Source of the DNA: Rehmannia glutinosa
Taxonomy: Eukaryota; Streptophyta; Magnoliopsida; Lamiales; Orobanchaceae
Assembly (NCBI GenBank): GCA_016081115.2
Contig: CM071924.1
Coordinates: 90,596,616 to 90,660,615, forward strand
DNA length: 64,000 bases
Direction of reading: 5' to 3'
In this document: one piece after another, positions 10,346-21,787 of the stretch
Position numbering within the stretch: the first letter of the stretch is position 1
Layout of the letters: each line of letters begins with the position of its first letter
Translations under genes and position numbers: made by a program
Notes under the pieces: model-generated
Seen by the model: only the letters and a program-made list of their open reading frames with translations
Databases searched by the model: none
What the model was told of the DNA's origin: nothing

Positions 10346-11760
10346 TGTTAAGTTGGTATTTTACCAACTTATTTGAGTATTTTAGAGTAGAACTTGGTTT
10401 TATTTTGGGTGTTTTTAGAGTCGTTAGAGTCCAATTTATTTCAATTAGAGTCGATGTAGAGTCAATACAGATTTGGTAGCCGAGAAATGAAGAAAACGAT
10501 GAAAAACGGCTTGAAGAAAGAAGAAATCGCGTATAAAGAAGAAAAAATCGCACTTTTGGCCAGACGGGCGGGCGCTGCAGCCCGGCTCAGCGCCCGCAGC
10601 GCCGTGACAGGCGCAAGTTGGACGAAGGCATGTGGGCGCTGCAGCGCCCAACGCCCGGCGCTGCAGCGCCCGGGCGGAAAAATTTCTAGCAAGGATTTGG
10701 GCGTCGTAGCGCCCATGCGTGGTAGCCGCAGTCACCCGTGCGATAAATTGCAAATGAGTTGATGGGCGCCGCAGCGCCCGGGGGCGGAAAAATCTATGTT
10801 CACCTACCCCTTTCTTGGACTTTTGGGTACTATAAATACTAGCCTTGGGGCTTGAAATAGGGCATCTTGGAACCCTTGGGAAGAGAATAAAACAGCTACA
10901 AGACAAGGAAGAAGGATTTGAGCATCTTGAGAAGAATTTGGAGAAGAAGATTGGAGGCTTCTATCATCTAGAAATAGAGAAGATCCCTCTACTCTTGTTC
11001 TTATTTTGTTGTTTTCTTCATATCTTGTAAGATGTATTATTGTATTTTCATGGATTCATTTTCTTTAATCATGAGCTAAACTCTATAATTCTAGAGGAAT
11101 GATGGAATCTATGTTTGAACTTATGTTTTGAGATTGTGGTTTGTCAATCTAGATCTATCAATTTATTTGTGCTATTTGGATCTATTGCTTCTAAATTGCT
11201 TGATCAATAATTTAGATTGTTTGGTGTATTTGATTTGACACTTGAGAAAGGTAATTGAATACATGACCTTGGAATAGCATAACCACAGGATTTCATAGAA
11301 TTGAGAGATTTGTGAATCCTTTGAAGTCTTTTATCAAGATTCATAGTTTTTATTGAGATTTTAATTGGTGATTTTTATAGAGATATTGATTTCCCAATTG
11401 AATCTAAAATCATTTGGCACTTGAGAGAGGGAATGATTATTGTAGAAATCTTGACTTATAAATTGGTAATTGATGATTGATAAACCATATTGACAACATA
11501 AGGGATAACTAAATTCATCATACCTCTAGAATTCATTTAATCATTTGGATAAACTCATTAATATTTTCATATTCTTGATTTATTTTTAGTATTTTTAGTA
11601 TAATCAACTCCATCATATATTGAATTTCTAAATAAAGTTAGACTACTATATTATAGTACTTAGCAATAATTCAATAATTATTCCCTGTGGATTCGACAAC
11701 CTTACTACTCTATATTAAAACTTGACAACCGTACACTTGCGGTTAGAAAAATCTCTAACA
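10346..11760 (+). mobile_element. Athila 3' LTR
   Basis: It starts TGTTAAG after a polypurine tract and ends CTAACA. A perfect 10-bp stem with a 3-base loop (10349-10371) lies at its very start. The U3 part has a GC-rich patch (about 10565-10795) with GGGCGCTGCAGCGCCC palindromes. A TATA box, TATAAATA, is at 10831-10838. The region after the TATA box and the 3' end closely match the LTR at 17523-19066, which is followed by an Athila-type primer site. Confidence 0.9.
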
Positions 11761-12939
11761 TGCATCTTTGGGAAGATACACCTGATCTTGTTGTGTCACA
11801 ACAATTTCAATCAATAATTTAAAATAATGAAGTGTGGAAGTTTAATGGTGATGCATTGAATTGCGAGTAAACCCACCTACACCGCAGTATCTAAATTCAA
11901 AAATCCATCGCACTAGATTCGACAGAAAATGAAATTCCATCAAACATACTATGACATAAAAATCCATCTATTATTCTTTAAGTTATACGTAAGATGGAAA
12001 AATTAATTTTTAACCAACCAAGTTAAACTTTGTCGTTTGGCAGAGTGCAAATCTTCCACTAAACAAGTAAAGACAAATCAATAATGTTCGACAAAGACAC
12101 TTGAAAGACAAAAGATTCAACGTAATGTAACCAATTTTAATAGTTGGAAACAAAGCTATAATCCATCATCAACTAATTGGAAATTACAAACACGAGATGA
12201 CATAAAGTAAATGATAGGAAAGTTACCTAAGAGATTGAGTTGAACTGACGGCAAAAAATGATTGTTGATCACCGCAAGCATGTGATATATGTGTTTTTAG
12301 ACTCTGTACAAGAACCATAGCGTTTTGAGAAAAGAGTAAGGATTGGGACGAGGGGGTTTTGGTGTTGAAATTGTTTTTTTAGTACAATGGGGGAATTTGG
12401 GGAGGGGATACACGCACCCGTATGTGATCAAATCCGGGTTATTCACTCTTACAAATCATGTCTCAACCAGTATGGGGAATCTGGTGTTGAAATTGTTTTA
12501 AAAAAAGGATTTAGGGATTACGAGGTTAGGGCTCTGGATTTTGAAATTTGTTTTTTTTTTTTGTGTGTGGGAAGAATGTCCAATCAAAATGGTTTTTCTG
12601 GAGAGTCGGGTTCAATTTGAAGCACGACAAGGAAATGAAATTACCAAATTTAGGCCAAGTGTTATCGGGTTATGGGCCGATCCAATAAGAAAGATAAGAA
12701 TATGGTTCCAAATCGGGATAGCGCATAAGCTCGTCAAACTCGATAAATCTAATAGCTTAAATAATATGTTTTCATTTTTTTACACATTTTTCTAACCCTA
12801 TGGAGATCGAGTAAACTAACTCTGTAATTCTTTAGTTTATGCAAATTTCAGTAATTAACATTAGTCTTCACTACAATCCACTTTCAGTTTCTTATTGATA
12901 AGTTATATCAATGCATGCAAAGCTACAATTGAAGATTAA
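11761..12939. other. Unassigned AT-rich flank
   Basis: I see no gene or recognisable element. Two short repeats of GTGTTGAAATTGTTTT occur at about 12362 and 12483, and a T run lies at 12549-12561. The stretch around 11870-11890 (acccacctacaccgcagtat) weakly recalls the Sirevirus LTR, so it may be an old LTR relic. Confidence 0.3.
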
Positions 12940-13800
12940 AGAGCTAAATGAAGATATCAAGAGGTCGTTTTATCAAATACTGGTGCCAATGGATCTTTGT
13001 AAACCTCTTTTGAGGGGTACACATCAAACTAAGGGGAGTAAAATGGTGGGTTAATTTCAAGTATTAGAACCTGATGGAACATTGTTATTATTGTGGGATA
13101 ATATGACATATTAAGAGTGGATACATGCTTGATGAGAAAGAAAGATTTAAAAAACAATAACCCTTAAAGAAGGCCAATTTGGGGAATGGCTAAAAGCGGA
13201 GGAAGAGCTCTTCTTACGGAAGAGATGAGTAGAATGGGGAGAGAAAAGAATGAGAAGCAAACTCTGGGACAAGTCACTGAGGAAAGAGAAACACGTCATA
13301 TCTCAATGGAATAGAAGGATCATAGGGCTGGTACGCTAGAAGTGCTAAAAGGAAATCCTGAGCCAGGACATGATAAAAGGGCCAGAGGGGTCATCAAATT
13401 CAAAGTAATATGAAGAGTCGAATTGTCCCATGGAAATTGAAACACCTCTGAAATCTCCTTTAATATCAGATGTTGTGAAGTAGAACGAGTTGATTCCCAT
13501 ACCTATCTCGGAACATAGACCAAGAATCCCATTGAAGGAAATATCCTCTTCTCAGTAAGACAAATTTATTACGAGGAAAAGAGCAAGCAATAGCAGAAGG
13601 GGTGGAAAATCACGAGGAGAAGAAAATTAGGTGAATAGGGATATGATGGATGTACATGAAACAAAGGAATATATATTAACTCGTAATGAAAGGGGCAGAA
13701 TGCTCATTGATGAGTACAATGTTGATGAGAATGGACGTGATGATACAAAGGAAGGGAAGAAACATAAGGTGGTGGTTAAGTGGTTTTTATGCATACATTT
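12940..13800 (+). pseudogene. L1-type LINE ORF1 remnant
   Basis: The decayed frames read VPMDLCKPLLRG, then HCYYCGII-HIKSG (a CCHC zinc knuckle), then GEWLKAE. This is the order found at the end of plant L1 ORF1 (DUF4283 region, then zf-CCHC_4), an RNA-binding protein. Many stops and frameshifts are present. ORF2 of the same strand begins at about 23573, on the far side of a large nested insertion, so the two are probably one LINE. Confidence 0.65.
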
Positions 13801-13823
13801 TGGGGTATAAGTTGACAATTAAT

Positions 13824-14441
13824 TGATACATTTGCATCTATATTTTGGTATCTGGTATGATTTTTATTTGTTGAACGTGATACTACTATTAATTTATTAT
13901 TTTGTAGGAAATGGAGCAAAATTGGAGGTAAAATATAGTATGATATTGATGGAGGTAGCGGCGGTACGTCACAAGCAAGATAATCAAGAAAACAATCAAA
14001 AATTGGACAGTAACAAGCCACACGACCTGGCCGTGTTGTACCACACACACGATCGTGTGCAATACACTCAAGCGGCCAAGACAGTGTGCCATATGACCTG
14101 GTCGTGTTGTACCGCATGGCCGTGTACGGTACATTCCAGGGGCCCAGGGGCATAGTAATGGCTACAAGACCTGGCCGTCTTCGTTTTCACATCTGTGTAT
14201 AGATATAGTCTTGCCGCACGACCTGATCGTGTAGTATATCATGGGCAGTGTAGGGATTTTAAGTATTTTTTTTTTAAAAAAAATTAGCCCTGTCATTGCA
14301 GAGACTCGAACTCGGACCTCTTCACTGAAGAGTAATACCCATGTCTACTAGGCTAACCCGAGTGGTTATGAGGGGATTTTAAGTTGACGGCTTTTTATTC
14401 CCTTTTTCAATTGGATTGAGTTAGAGAGCTCAAGAGGCGCT
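13824..14441 (+). mobile_element. Athila-like LTR, left part
   Basis: The block starts near TGATACATTTGCATC, just after a purine tract (TTTTGGGGTA). It contains repeated CACGACCTGGCCGTG-type sequence, common in plant gypsy LTRs. It is cut at 14442 by a Sirevirus and appears to continue at 22532. The exact left boundary is uncertain. Confidence 0.5.
14285..14365 (-). repeat. tRNA-like (SINE-like) module
   Basis: The reverse strand carries an A-box-like GGGTTAGCCTAGTAG and a B box GAGTTCGAGTC at the usual distance. No full cloverleaf is evident. It is probably tRNA-derived and lies inside the Athila-like LTR. Confidence 0.45.
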
Positions 14442-15783
14442 TGTTAGTCCAAGTGGCTACGATAATCTAGAGTGGGGTGAATAGATTATGCCAATTTTTT
14501 TTTGCAAATCGCCTTCTTTTTCGAATGAACAAGTAATTTACAAAAATGTAAATGCGGAAATTAAACAACACACGTTGATTTATAGTAGTTCAACACACCT
14601 AGGGCCTAATCTACTACCACCCCGGTATATCCGAAGTGGATTTCAAAAAAAAAAAAAGGTTTTATTAACAATTACCACAATTGTTACAATACCACCTTTG
14701 AAGATCACCACAATATTCTTACAACACATTCAAGGAGATTACCACAATCTTCCTTCAACATCTATGAAGAGTACCGCACTATTCAACATCTAAGATCACC
14801 CAAGTGTGTTCTTACCACAAGAACACTAACAAGGATATCTTGTTTTGGATGATAGACAAAATCAAGATTACAACTCAATAATTGAAGTATACAAATTTTG
14901 AGTGCAAGTGTAATCAAGAATGAAAAGCCTAGACCTCAAGATTGTGCAAGTGCAAGAACTAGGCTATTACAACAAGAGTAAAAAAATGAAGGCTTGGAGA
15001 TTTTGCAGATTTCTTGTTGTGTATTTGCTTGTATGTATTATGTCTTGTGTCTTCAATTCATCCTCTATTTATAAGAGAGTCTTCACCAACATAGGCTCCT
15101 TCTTCTTTACTTTTGTTTACAAAAAGAGGATCACAAGATGTAGAAATATTGTACAAAAATGAAAAGTAAATCTTGCTGATAAGGATTGCAACGGTTGAAA
15201 TTTTTCTGTAAGAAAAACACACAGGGCGATCGGTCACCCTATAGAAAATTTTGAACGTTGGAAGAAAATAGTGCGATCCAGGTACATGTTGCAGGGGGGT
15301 CGAACGGCCTGGGAGGGGGTCGACTGGTCAAGTGGGCGCGACGGTCGGCCCCCCTCGGACCGATCCCCCGCTCCAATTTTCAAATCAGAATGTTCTACAT
15401 TTTTCAAGTTTTGCGTTCTTTAGGTACCGGTTGATCATTTGCTCGACCGGTCGACCTCCAATTTGAAATGTTGTCTGATTTATATCAAAAATAAACTTCA
15501 AGAAATACTCCAAAAAATTAGTAAAAATATTTTAAAACACTTGGGAGTATTTGGACAACATTTATAAAAATTGTTTTGGTGTAAAAACCAATTAACACAA
15601 AAACATCAAATATGTTGTCCAATTTTTTTATCGAATAATAAGCTCTAAGAAATACTCCAAAAATTAGTAAAAACATTTTAAAACATTCAGGAGTATTTTG
15701 GACAACATACATAAACATTGTTTTGGTATAAAAACTCATTTAAACATAATCATCAAAATCTTGATAAAAACATTTATCTAACA
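14442..15783 (-). mobile_element. Sirevirus 3' LTR
   Basis: It begins TGTTAG and ends CTAACA. A - strand TATA box is at 15066-15073. It matches the LTRs at 419 and 4649, with a diverged GC patch at about 15220-15370. The next bases read AAAATGGGGAG on the - strand, a polypurine tract, which marks this as the 3' LTR of a - strand element. Confidence 0.9.
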
Positions 15784-17082
15784 AACTCCCCATTTTCGAT
15801 GATTACAAACCAAAACAATTTTAGGAAGTTGATTTTAAAACAAAACAAATTTTCCGGTCTAAAACATCAATCAATTATAAGCAAAATTGATCATAAGTAC
15901 AAACACACAAGGATAGGAGCAAAGATTTTTCAAAATCATTTTTGCACAAGCTCCCCTATCAACATGCATAACAAAGATAAGTATAAGCAAGATTCATCAT
16001 AAGTACAAACACACAAGGATAGGAGCAAAGATTTTTCAAAATCATTTTTGCACAAGCTTCCCCTATCAACATGCATAACAAAGATAAGTATAAGCAAACA
16101 ACTACAAGCTTAAAAGCTCCCCCTGTCACAAAAGCATCATTAGACAAGCATAGAAGTCCATAAAACATCACATGGACTAAGTGTTATCCATAGCTTTTGG
16201 CTTTTAAAAGCTCTAGATTATAGCTTTTCTTGCGCGCTTATGTTCGCTTCTTTGAGCGTATGAGCGTTTTTCTTGTTTCTCCGCCTTTGGAATCATAAAA
16301 AATAATGTTAGCACGATAAAAACATCATACAATTATATCAAAGTGCGCAATTTAATCGATTTATCGAACATATTGAACATTTAAGCTTAAATTCCGAATA
16401 AAAGGAAAAAATTGCTCATTTGATTTGTAAAAGCTCATTTGATTGATAAAACATGATCTCTATAAACTTATAAGACAAATCAAGAGAATCATGTAGGTGA
16501 TGAATTTTTCATTGAAATATTTTGTCGAACACTTGGCGTGCGTCGAATAAAACAAGAAAAATATAACGGCTTTGTGATTCGTTTAAGCCAAAAAATTTCA
16601 TCACCAATTGCAATACAACAATATTCATTCATCACCAATCATCATATACAACATACTAATACAAGAATTTCATCAAAAGAACAAGATATAAGCACATTCT
16701 CAAGGGTTCAACCCAATTGAGATAAAAAGGAGAAATTCTTACCATTTAATCGGTAAAGATGAGCAATGATGATGATAATCGAGCCTCATGAAGTCCAAAA
16801 TATAAAATATATGCAATAAAACAAATTTGAAGTGAAATTTGTGTGCAAAATGCGAAGGGGACGAAAAATGAACACAAAAGACCAAAATGACAAATGCTGA
16901 GAACATAAACAATTTTAACCAAATTTTAGCAAAGGGCGACCGGTCGATGTCATGGGCGACCGGTAGGCCTTGCCCCAGTCAGTCCAGATGTTCATTCTAT
17001 TTTCCAAAATCCGAGGTTTGAACCAAAAATCTGATTTTTCGCTCCTAAGTTTTAAAAAAGGTGTAAAATGCAATCATAGACC
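15784..17082 (-). other. Sirevirus 3' non-coding region with multiple polypurine tracts
   Basis: Short G-rich polypurine tracts on the - strand lie at about 15786, 15950, 16055 and 16118 (AGGGGAGC or AGGGGGAGC types). Multiple polypurine tracts before the 3' LTR are a known trait of Sireviruses. A 106-bp tandem duplication makes two of them. Two CGACCGGT-type motifs sit at 16936-16965. No env-like ORF is visible. Confidence 0.65.
15888..16098. repeat. 106-bp tandem duplication, two copies
   Basis: A block beginning near tcataagtacaaacacac is repeated head to tail with a period of 106 bp and few differences. Each copy includes one polypurine tract. Confidence 0.85.
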
Positions 17083-17522
17083 TTATTCAATATGCATTAT
17101 GCCTAACCGAGCTCGTATTGACGCAAAAGTCTCAGAAGATAGCAGTTTTGTAAAAATATCCGCTAATTGATCTTGAGATGGTACAAAAGATATCTCAATT
17201 TTTCGTTTTGAAACACAATCCCTTATAAAATGATGTCGAATCTCAATATGTTTAGTACGGTTATGATGGACCGAGTTTTGAGCAATATTTATAGTGGATA
17301 TATTATCACAAAATATAGGAACACTTTCAAAAGAGCATTTGTAATCCGCTAAAGTTTGTTTCATCCAAAGCAATTGAGTACAACAAAAAGCCGCGGAAAT
17401 ATATTCGACTTCGGCCGTTGAAAGTGAAACACAATTTTGTTTCTTTGAAACCAAGAAACTAGGCAATCGCCTAAAAATTGACATGATCCGGAAGTACTTT
17501 TATGATCATCAATATTTCCCGC
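17083..17522 (-). pseudogene. Sirevirus RNase H, C-terminal part
   Basis: The frame contains SLSTAEVEYIS, FCDNISTINIAQN, HHNRTKHIEIRHHFIRD and DQLADIFTKLL, the usual end of a copia RNase H. It ends with a stop at 17083. The upstream end is cut by an Athila LTR at 17523. The last 128 bp (17395-17522) are repeated on the other side of the insertion (19088-19215) with two differences. Confidence 0.88.
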
Positions 17523-19066
17523 TGTTCACTTGGTTTTATACCATTGATTTGGGCTTCCGATACTAGAGTTTTGTGTTGGTTTTGAGTATTTTGAGTCGTT
17601 TTTGTTATATCTCATAGGTTAGGCATTAATTTCCATTGTTTCGAGTCATTTGAGGGGTCAAGCCATGTTGAGAGCCAATTATATTAAGTTTATAGTCATA
17701 TTAATGAATCGTGTATCAAAAGAAGTATAAACGATCAAACAACGAGAGATTGATTTGAAGAAACGTCCAAATGCGTCTAAAATTTTCATCACTGGCAGGG
17801 TTTCGTATTTTGGCCATAACTCTCTCTACAAAATTGATATTGAGGTGATTCAAGTGGATATGGAAATCTAAGAGATAGATATACAACTTTGATGAAGGGC
17901 TCAAAACCAAATTCGGACATTTGGTGGGCAAAAAAAAAAGTGGGCGAGCTGCAAATGCTGGCCCCTGGCTACAGCGCCAAGACAGGCAAAACACTCCAAA
18001 ATTCACGTGGGGTGCATGGCGCCCAACGCCCGTCTTCTGCGCAGCCCGGCGGCATTTTTGTTGGAAATTCTTTGCGCCGCAGTCACCGGGGCGGAAATTT
18101 CTATGTTCACCTACCCTCTTTCTTGGACTTTTGTGGGACTATAAATAGAAGCTTTGGGGCTTGAAATTAGGGATCTTGGACCCTTGGGAAGACAAGAAAA
18201 CAGCCACAAGACAAAGAAGAAGGTTTGGAACATCTTGGGAAGAGCTTGGATAAGAAGATTGTAGGCTCTATCATCTAGAAATAGAGAAGATCCCTCAACT
18301 CTTGTTCTTATTTTGTTGCTTTCTTCATATCTTGTAAGATGTATTGTTGTATTCTTATGGATTCATTTTCTTTAATCATGAGCTAAACTCTATAATTCTA
18401 GAGGGATGATGTAATCTATGTTTGAACTTATGTTTTGAAATTGTGGTTTGTCAATCTAGATCTATCAATTTATTTGTGCTATTTGGATCTATTGCTTCTA
18501 AATTACTTGGTCAATAATTTAGAGTGTTTGGTTTATTTGATTTGACACTTGAGAGAGGTAATTGAATACATGACCTTGGAATAGCATAACCTAGGATTTC
18601 ATAGAATTGAGAGATTTGTGAATCCTTTGAAGTCATTTATCAAGATTCATAGTTTTTATTGAGATTTCAATTGGTGATTTTTATAGAGATATTGATTTCC
18701 CAATTAGATCTAAAATCATTTGGCACTCGAGAGGGGAAATGATTATTGTAGAAATCTTGACTTATAAATTGATAATTGATGATTGATAAACCATAATGAT
18801 AATATAAGGGATAACTAGATTCATCACACCTCTAGAATTCATTTAATCATTTGGATAAACTCATTTATATTTTTCATATTTTTTATTTATTTTTGGTATT
18901 TTTAGTATAATCAACTCCAACAAATATTGAATTTCTAAATAAAGTTAGACTACTATATGATAGTACTTAGCAATAATTCGATAATTATTCCCTGTGGATT
19001 CGACAACCTTACTTCTCTATATTAAAACTTGACACCGTAGACTTGCGGTTAGAAAAACCTCTAACA
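17523..19066 (+). mobile_element. Athila 5' LTR inserted in the Sirevirus
   Basis: It begins TGTTCAC and ends CTAACA. A TATA box, TATAAATA, is at about 18140. From about 18080 on it closely matches the LTR at 10346-11760. The U3 start is diverged, with a decayed GC patch (17940-18085). The primer-binding site follows directly, but the rest of the Athila element is missing. Confidence 0.88.
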
Positions 19067-19073
19067 AGTTTTT

Positions 19074-19089
19074 TGGCGCCGTTGCCGGG
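19074..19089 (+). promoter_or_regulatory. Athila primer-binding site (tRNA-Asp type)
   Basis: TGGCGCCGTTGCCGGG lies seven bases after the LTR end. It is complementary to the 3' end of plant tRNA-Asp, the usual Athila primer. The sequence then switches to Sirevirus RNase H with a few shared bases at the join. Confidence 0.9.
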
Positions 19090-19703
19090 AAATATATTCG
19101 ACTTCGGCCGTTGAAAGTGAAACACAATTTTATTTCTTTGAAACCAAGAAACTAGGCAATCGCCTAAAAATTGACATGATCCGGAAGTACTTTTACGATC
19201 ATCAATATTTCCCGCGTATTCTGAATCACTATAACCTTTAAGAGAAAAATTTCATTCTTTGGATAAAATAAACCATATTGAATAGTGCCTTTCAAATATC
19301 TAAAAATTCTTTTAACGGCACTCATATGAGATTCTTTGGGATTGCTTTGAAAACGAGCACATAGGCATACAACATGAATAATATTCGGTCTACTTAAGGT
19401 TAAATAAAGTAAACTACCAATCATACCTCGATATTTGGATTCATCAACCGACTTGCCTTTTTCATCTTTGTCAATCTTGACGTTTGTTGCCATTGTGGTA
19501 GAGACGGTTCTTCCTTCTTCAATTCCGAACTTCTTCAAAAGTTCTTTTGTATACTTGGATTGTGAAATGTATATTCCTTCTTGGCATTGCTTAATTTGAA
19601 GTCCAAGGAAGAAGTTGAGCTCCCCTATCATGCTCATTTCAAATTCACCTTGCATTAACTTAGGAAATTTCTTGCACAAGGATTCATTAGTAGCACCAAA
19701 AAT
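19088..19703 (-). pseudogene. Sirevirus RT C-terminal part and RNase H start
   Basis: The - strand frame reads MSMIGELNFFLGLQIKQ, then YTKELLKKFGIEE, YRGMIGSLLYLTLSRPNI and VKRIFRYLKGTIQYGL, the thumb and connection of a copia RT. A frameshift near 19200-19240 separates it from the RNase H start. The N-terminal end stops at a MITE at 19707. Its first 128 bp on the + strand repeat 17395-17522. Confidence 0.87.
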
Positions 19704-19706
19704 AAT

Positions 19707-20291
19707 GGGCCTGTTTGTTTATATTTCCATGGTCCATTTCCAGTTTCTGGAGTTGAAAATAGAATTTTGAGAATTTATTGGTTTTCGTGTGGAAATTGGG
19801 ATTGTGTTTGGATGAATGAATTGAAATGTATTTTATGTAGGGTTGGAAATGAGATTGTGTTTGGTTTGAGTAGTTTTGAAATATTATTTTATGTATATAA
19901 TAATTGAAAAGTTGGTAATGGTGGGGTCCACTTCAATATTTTAATTTGAATATATAATATTATATTTGTAAGATTATAGTTGGTGGGTCCCATTAGATAT
20001 TTATAATTTAAAAATAGTAATATTTTAAGTAGATAAAGTTGATAATGGTGGGTCCCACATATATAATTGGGTTAAAAATATGAGAATAGTGATTGATAAG
20101 TAATGATGAGTGATGTAGGGTAGTGCATAGGTTTGAGAATAGAAATTATAGGTTTGAGATGTTGTTTTATGTGAAAAATAGAAAATGAAAATGATGATTT
20201 CCATTGGAAATTTTATGAACAAACATGATTCCACTTTTATGTATAGTTGGAAACTGGAAAGAGGCCATTGGAAACATAAACAAACAAGGCC
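19707..20291. mobile_element. 585-bp MITE inserted at the RT YVDD box
   Basis: Terminal inverted repeats GGGCCTGTTTGTTTATATTT and, from the other end, GGCCTTGTTTGTTTATGTTT are flanked by 3-bp AAT repeats (19704-19706 and 20292-20294). Size and a 3-bp duplication suggest a PIF/Harbinger (Tourist-like) MITE. It has no coding capacity. Internal GGTGGGTCCCA-type motifs recur. The insertion lies just after the codons of the catalytic YVDD box. Confidence 0.85.
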
Positions 20292-21240
20292 AATATCATC
20301 AACATAAATTTGCACTAATAAGCAATCTTGCCCTTTTTCAAAAACAAAGAGAGTAGTATCAACTTTACCTCTTGTAAAACTATTTTGCAAAAGAAAAGAG
20401 CTAAGTCTATCATACCATGCACGGGGTGCTTGTTTTAAACCGTATAAGGCCTTTTTAAGTTTATAAACATCATTAGGCCTAGAAAATTTTCAGACCCCGG
20501 AGGTTGTTTTACATAGACTTCTTCTTGAATAATACCATTTAGAAAAGCGGATTTAACATCCATTTGGTAAAGCTTGAAATTTTTAAAGCAAGAATAGGCA
20601 AGTAAAATACGAATAGCTTCTAAACGTGCTACGGGTGCAAATGTTTCACCATAATCAATACCTTCTTCTTGACAATAACCTTGAGCTACTAACCTTGCTT
20701 TATTTCGAACAATATTGCCTTGGTCATCGAGCTTGTTCCGAAATACCCATTTTGTGCCAATAGTTGTTTGAGATGGAGGACAAGGTACTAGTTCCCATAC
20801 ATAATTCATTTCAAATTGATTCAACTCCTCTTGCATTTCTATAAACCAATCTTCATCGTCAATAGCTTTCTTAGCATTTTTAGGCTCTTTTTGAGATATA
20901 AGAGCTTTCTCGGCAAATTTTCCTCGAGTCATTACTTTATCAAGGGGACCACCAATAATAAGATCTTTTGGGTGATCTCCCTTAAATTTGAATGCTACGG
21001 GAAGATCTGAAGTATCACCTTTGTCTTCTTGAGGAACATTTGAGCTTGAAGGTTGATCATTTTGAGTATCATTTTGAGCAATGGGTTCAACAATATCCTC
21101 TTCATCACTTTCATCATTGGGTATCCTTTCAACACCCGAAGCTTCATTGAATTTGACATGGATGGATTCTTCAACAACCCTACTAGTCTTATTGTAAACC
21201 CGATATGTTTTGCTCTTGGTTGAATACCCCATAAATATTC
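20292..21240 (-). pseudogene. Sirevirus RT N-terminal part and integrase-RT linker
   Basis: A 265-codon frame (21232-20435) holds an acidic linker and the RT start (WELVPCPPSQTTIGTKWVFR, KARLVAQGYCQEEGIDY, FAPVARLEAIRILLAY, LYQMDVKSAFLNG). A frameshift near 20490-20500 precedes the YVDD box at about 20301-20312. The MITE then cuts the gene. The RT would copy element RNA into cDNA. Confidence 0.88.
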
Positions 21241-21787
21241 CTTAATTGGCCTTAGGATCAAGTTTGTCCAATTGATCCTTAGTATTCAAAATAAAACATT
21301 TACATCCAAATATTTTGAAATAGCTAATATTTGGAGTTCTTCCTTTCCAAAGCTCATATGGAGTTTTATTCATTTTAGGACGAATATAAACTCAATTAAT
21401 GACATAGCAAGCGGTACTTACTGCTTCGGCCCAAAAATACTTTGGAAGTGAAAATTCATTGAGCATGGACCGACTCATTTCTTGAAGTGTCCGATTCTTC
21501 CTTTCGGCTACTCCATTTTGTTGAGGTGTTCTTGGAGCCGAAAAATTATGACTATATCCATTGGTTTCACAAAAGACTCTAAATTCGCCGTCAAATTCTC
21601 CACATCGATCACTTCGAATAGACTTAATAGTATCTTCCTTTTCATTCTCAATAAGTCTACACAACTTAACAAACTCATTAACGGCATCGCTTTTATTTGC
21701 AAGAAATAGAGCCCAAGTATATCTAGAAAAATCATCAACTATAACAAAAGTATATCTAGAAAAATCATCAACTATAACAAAAGTGTA
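21241..21787 (-). pseudogene. Sirevirus integrase, partial
   Basis: The frame has FVIVDDFSRYTWALF (second catalytic Asp), IRSDRCGEFDGEF and PQQNGVAERKNR (catalytic Glu), then KYFWAEAVSTACYVIN. A 33-bp unit is tandemly doubled at 21718-21783, so FVIVDDFSRYT occurs twice. The gene is then joined straight to LTR sequence at 21783-21787. Confidence 0.87.

Larger units (their letters stand above)
1..11760 (+). mobile_element. Athila-type Ty3/gypsy retrotransposon, 3' half, interrupted by Sirevirus DNA
   Basis: The order of parts is end of pol (RNase H tail, integrase), extra 3' ORF, polypurine tract, 3' LTR ending CTAACA at 11760. The integrase motifs (VWGIDFMGPF, VDYVSKWVEA, LFPGKLKSRWSGPF) and an extra ORF after pol are typical of the Athila lineage. 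The 5' LTR, gag, protease and RT lie left of the window. Sirevirus DNA (419-1724 and 2050-6009) interrupts the integrase. The target-site duplication cannot be tested because the 5' end is not visible. Confidence 0.88.

Noticed and set aside
10445..10906. A - strand 153-codon frame in the Athila LTR
   Set aside because: It is open only because the GC-rich palindromic patch lacks stops. It has no protein-like motif and crosses the promoter.
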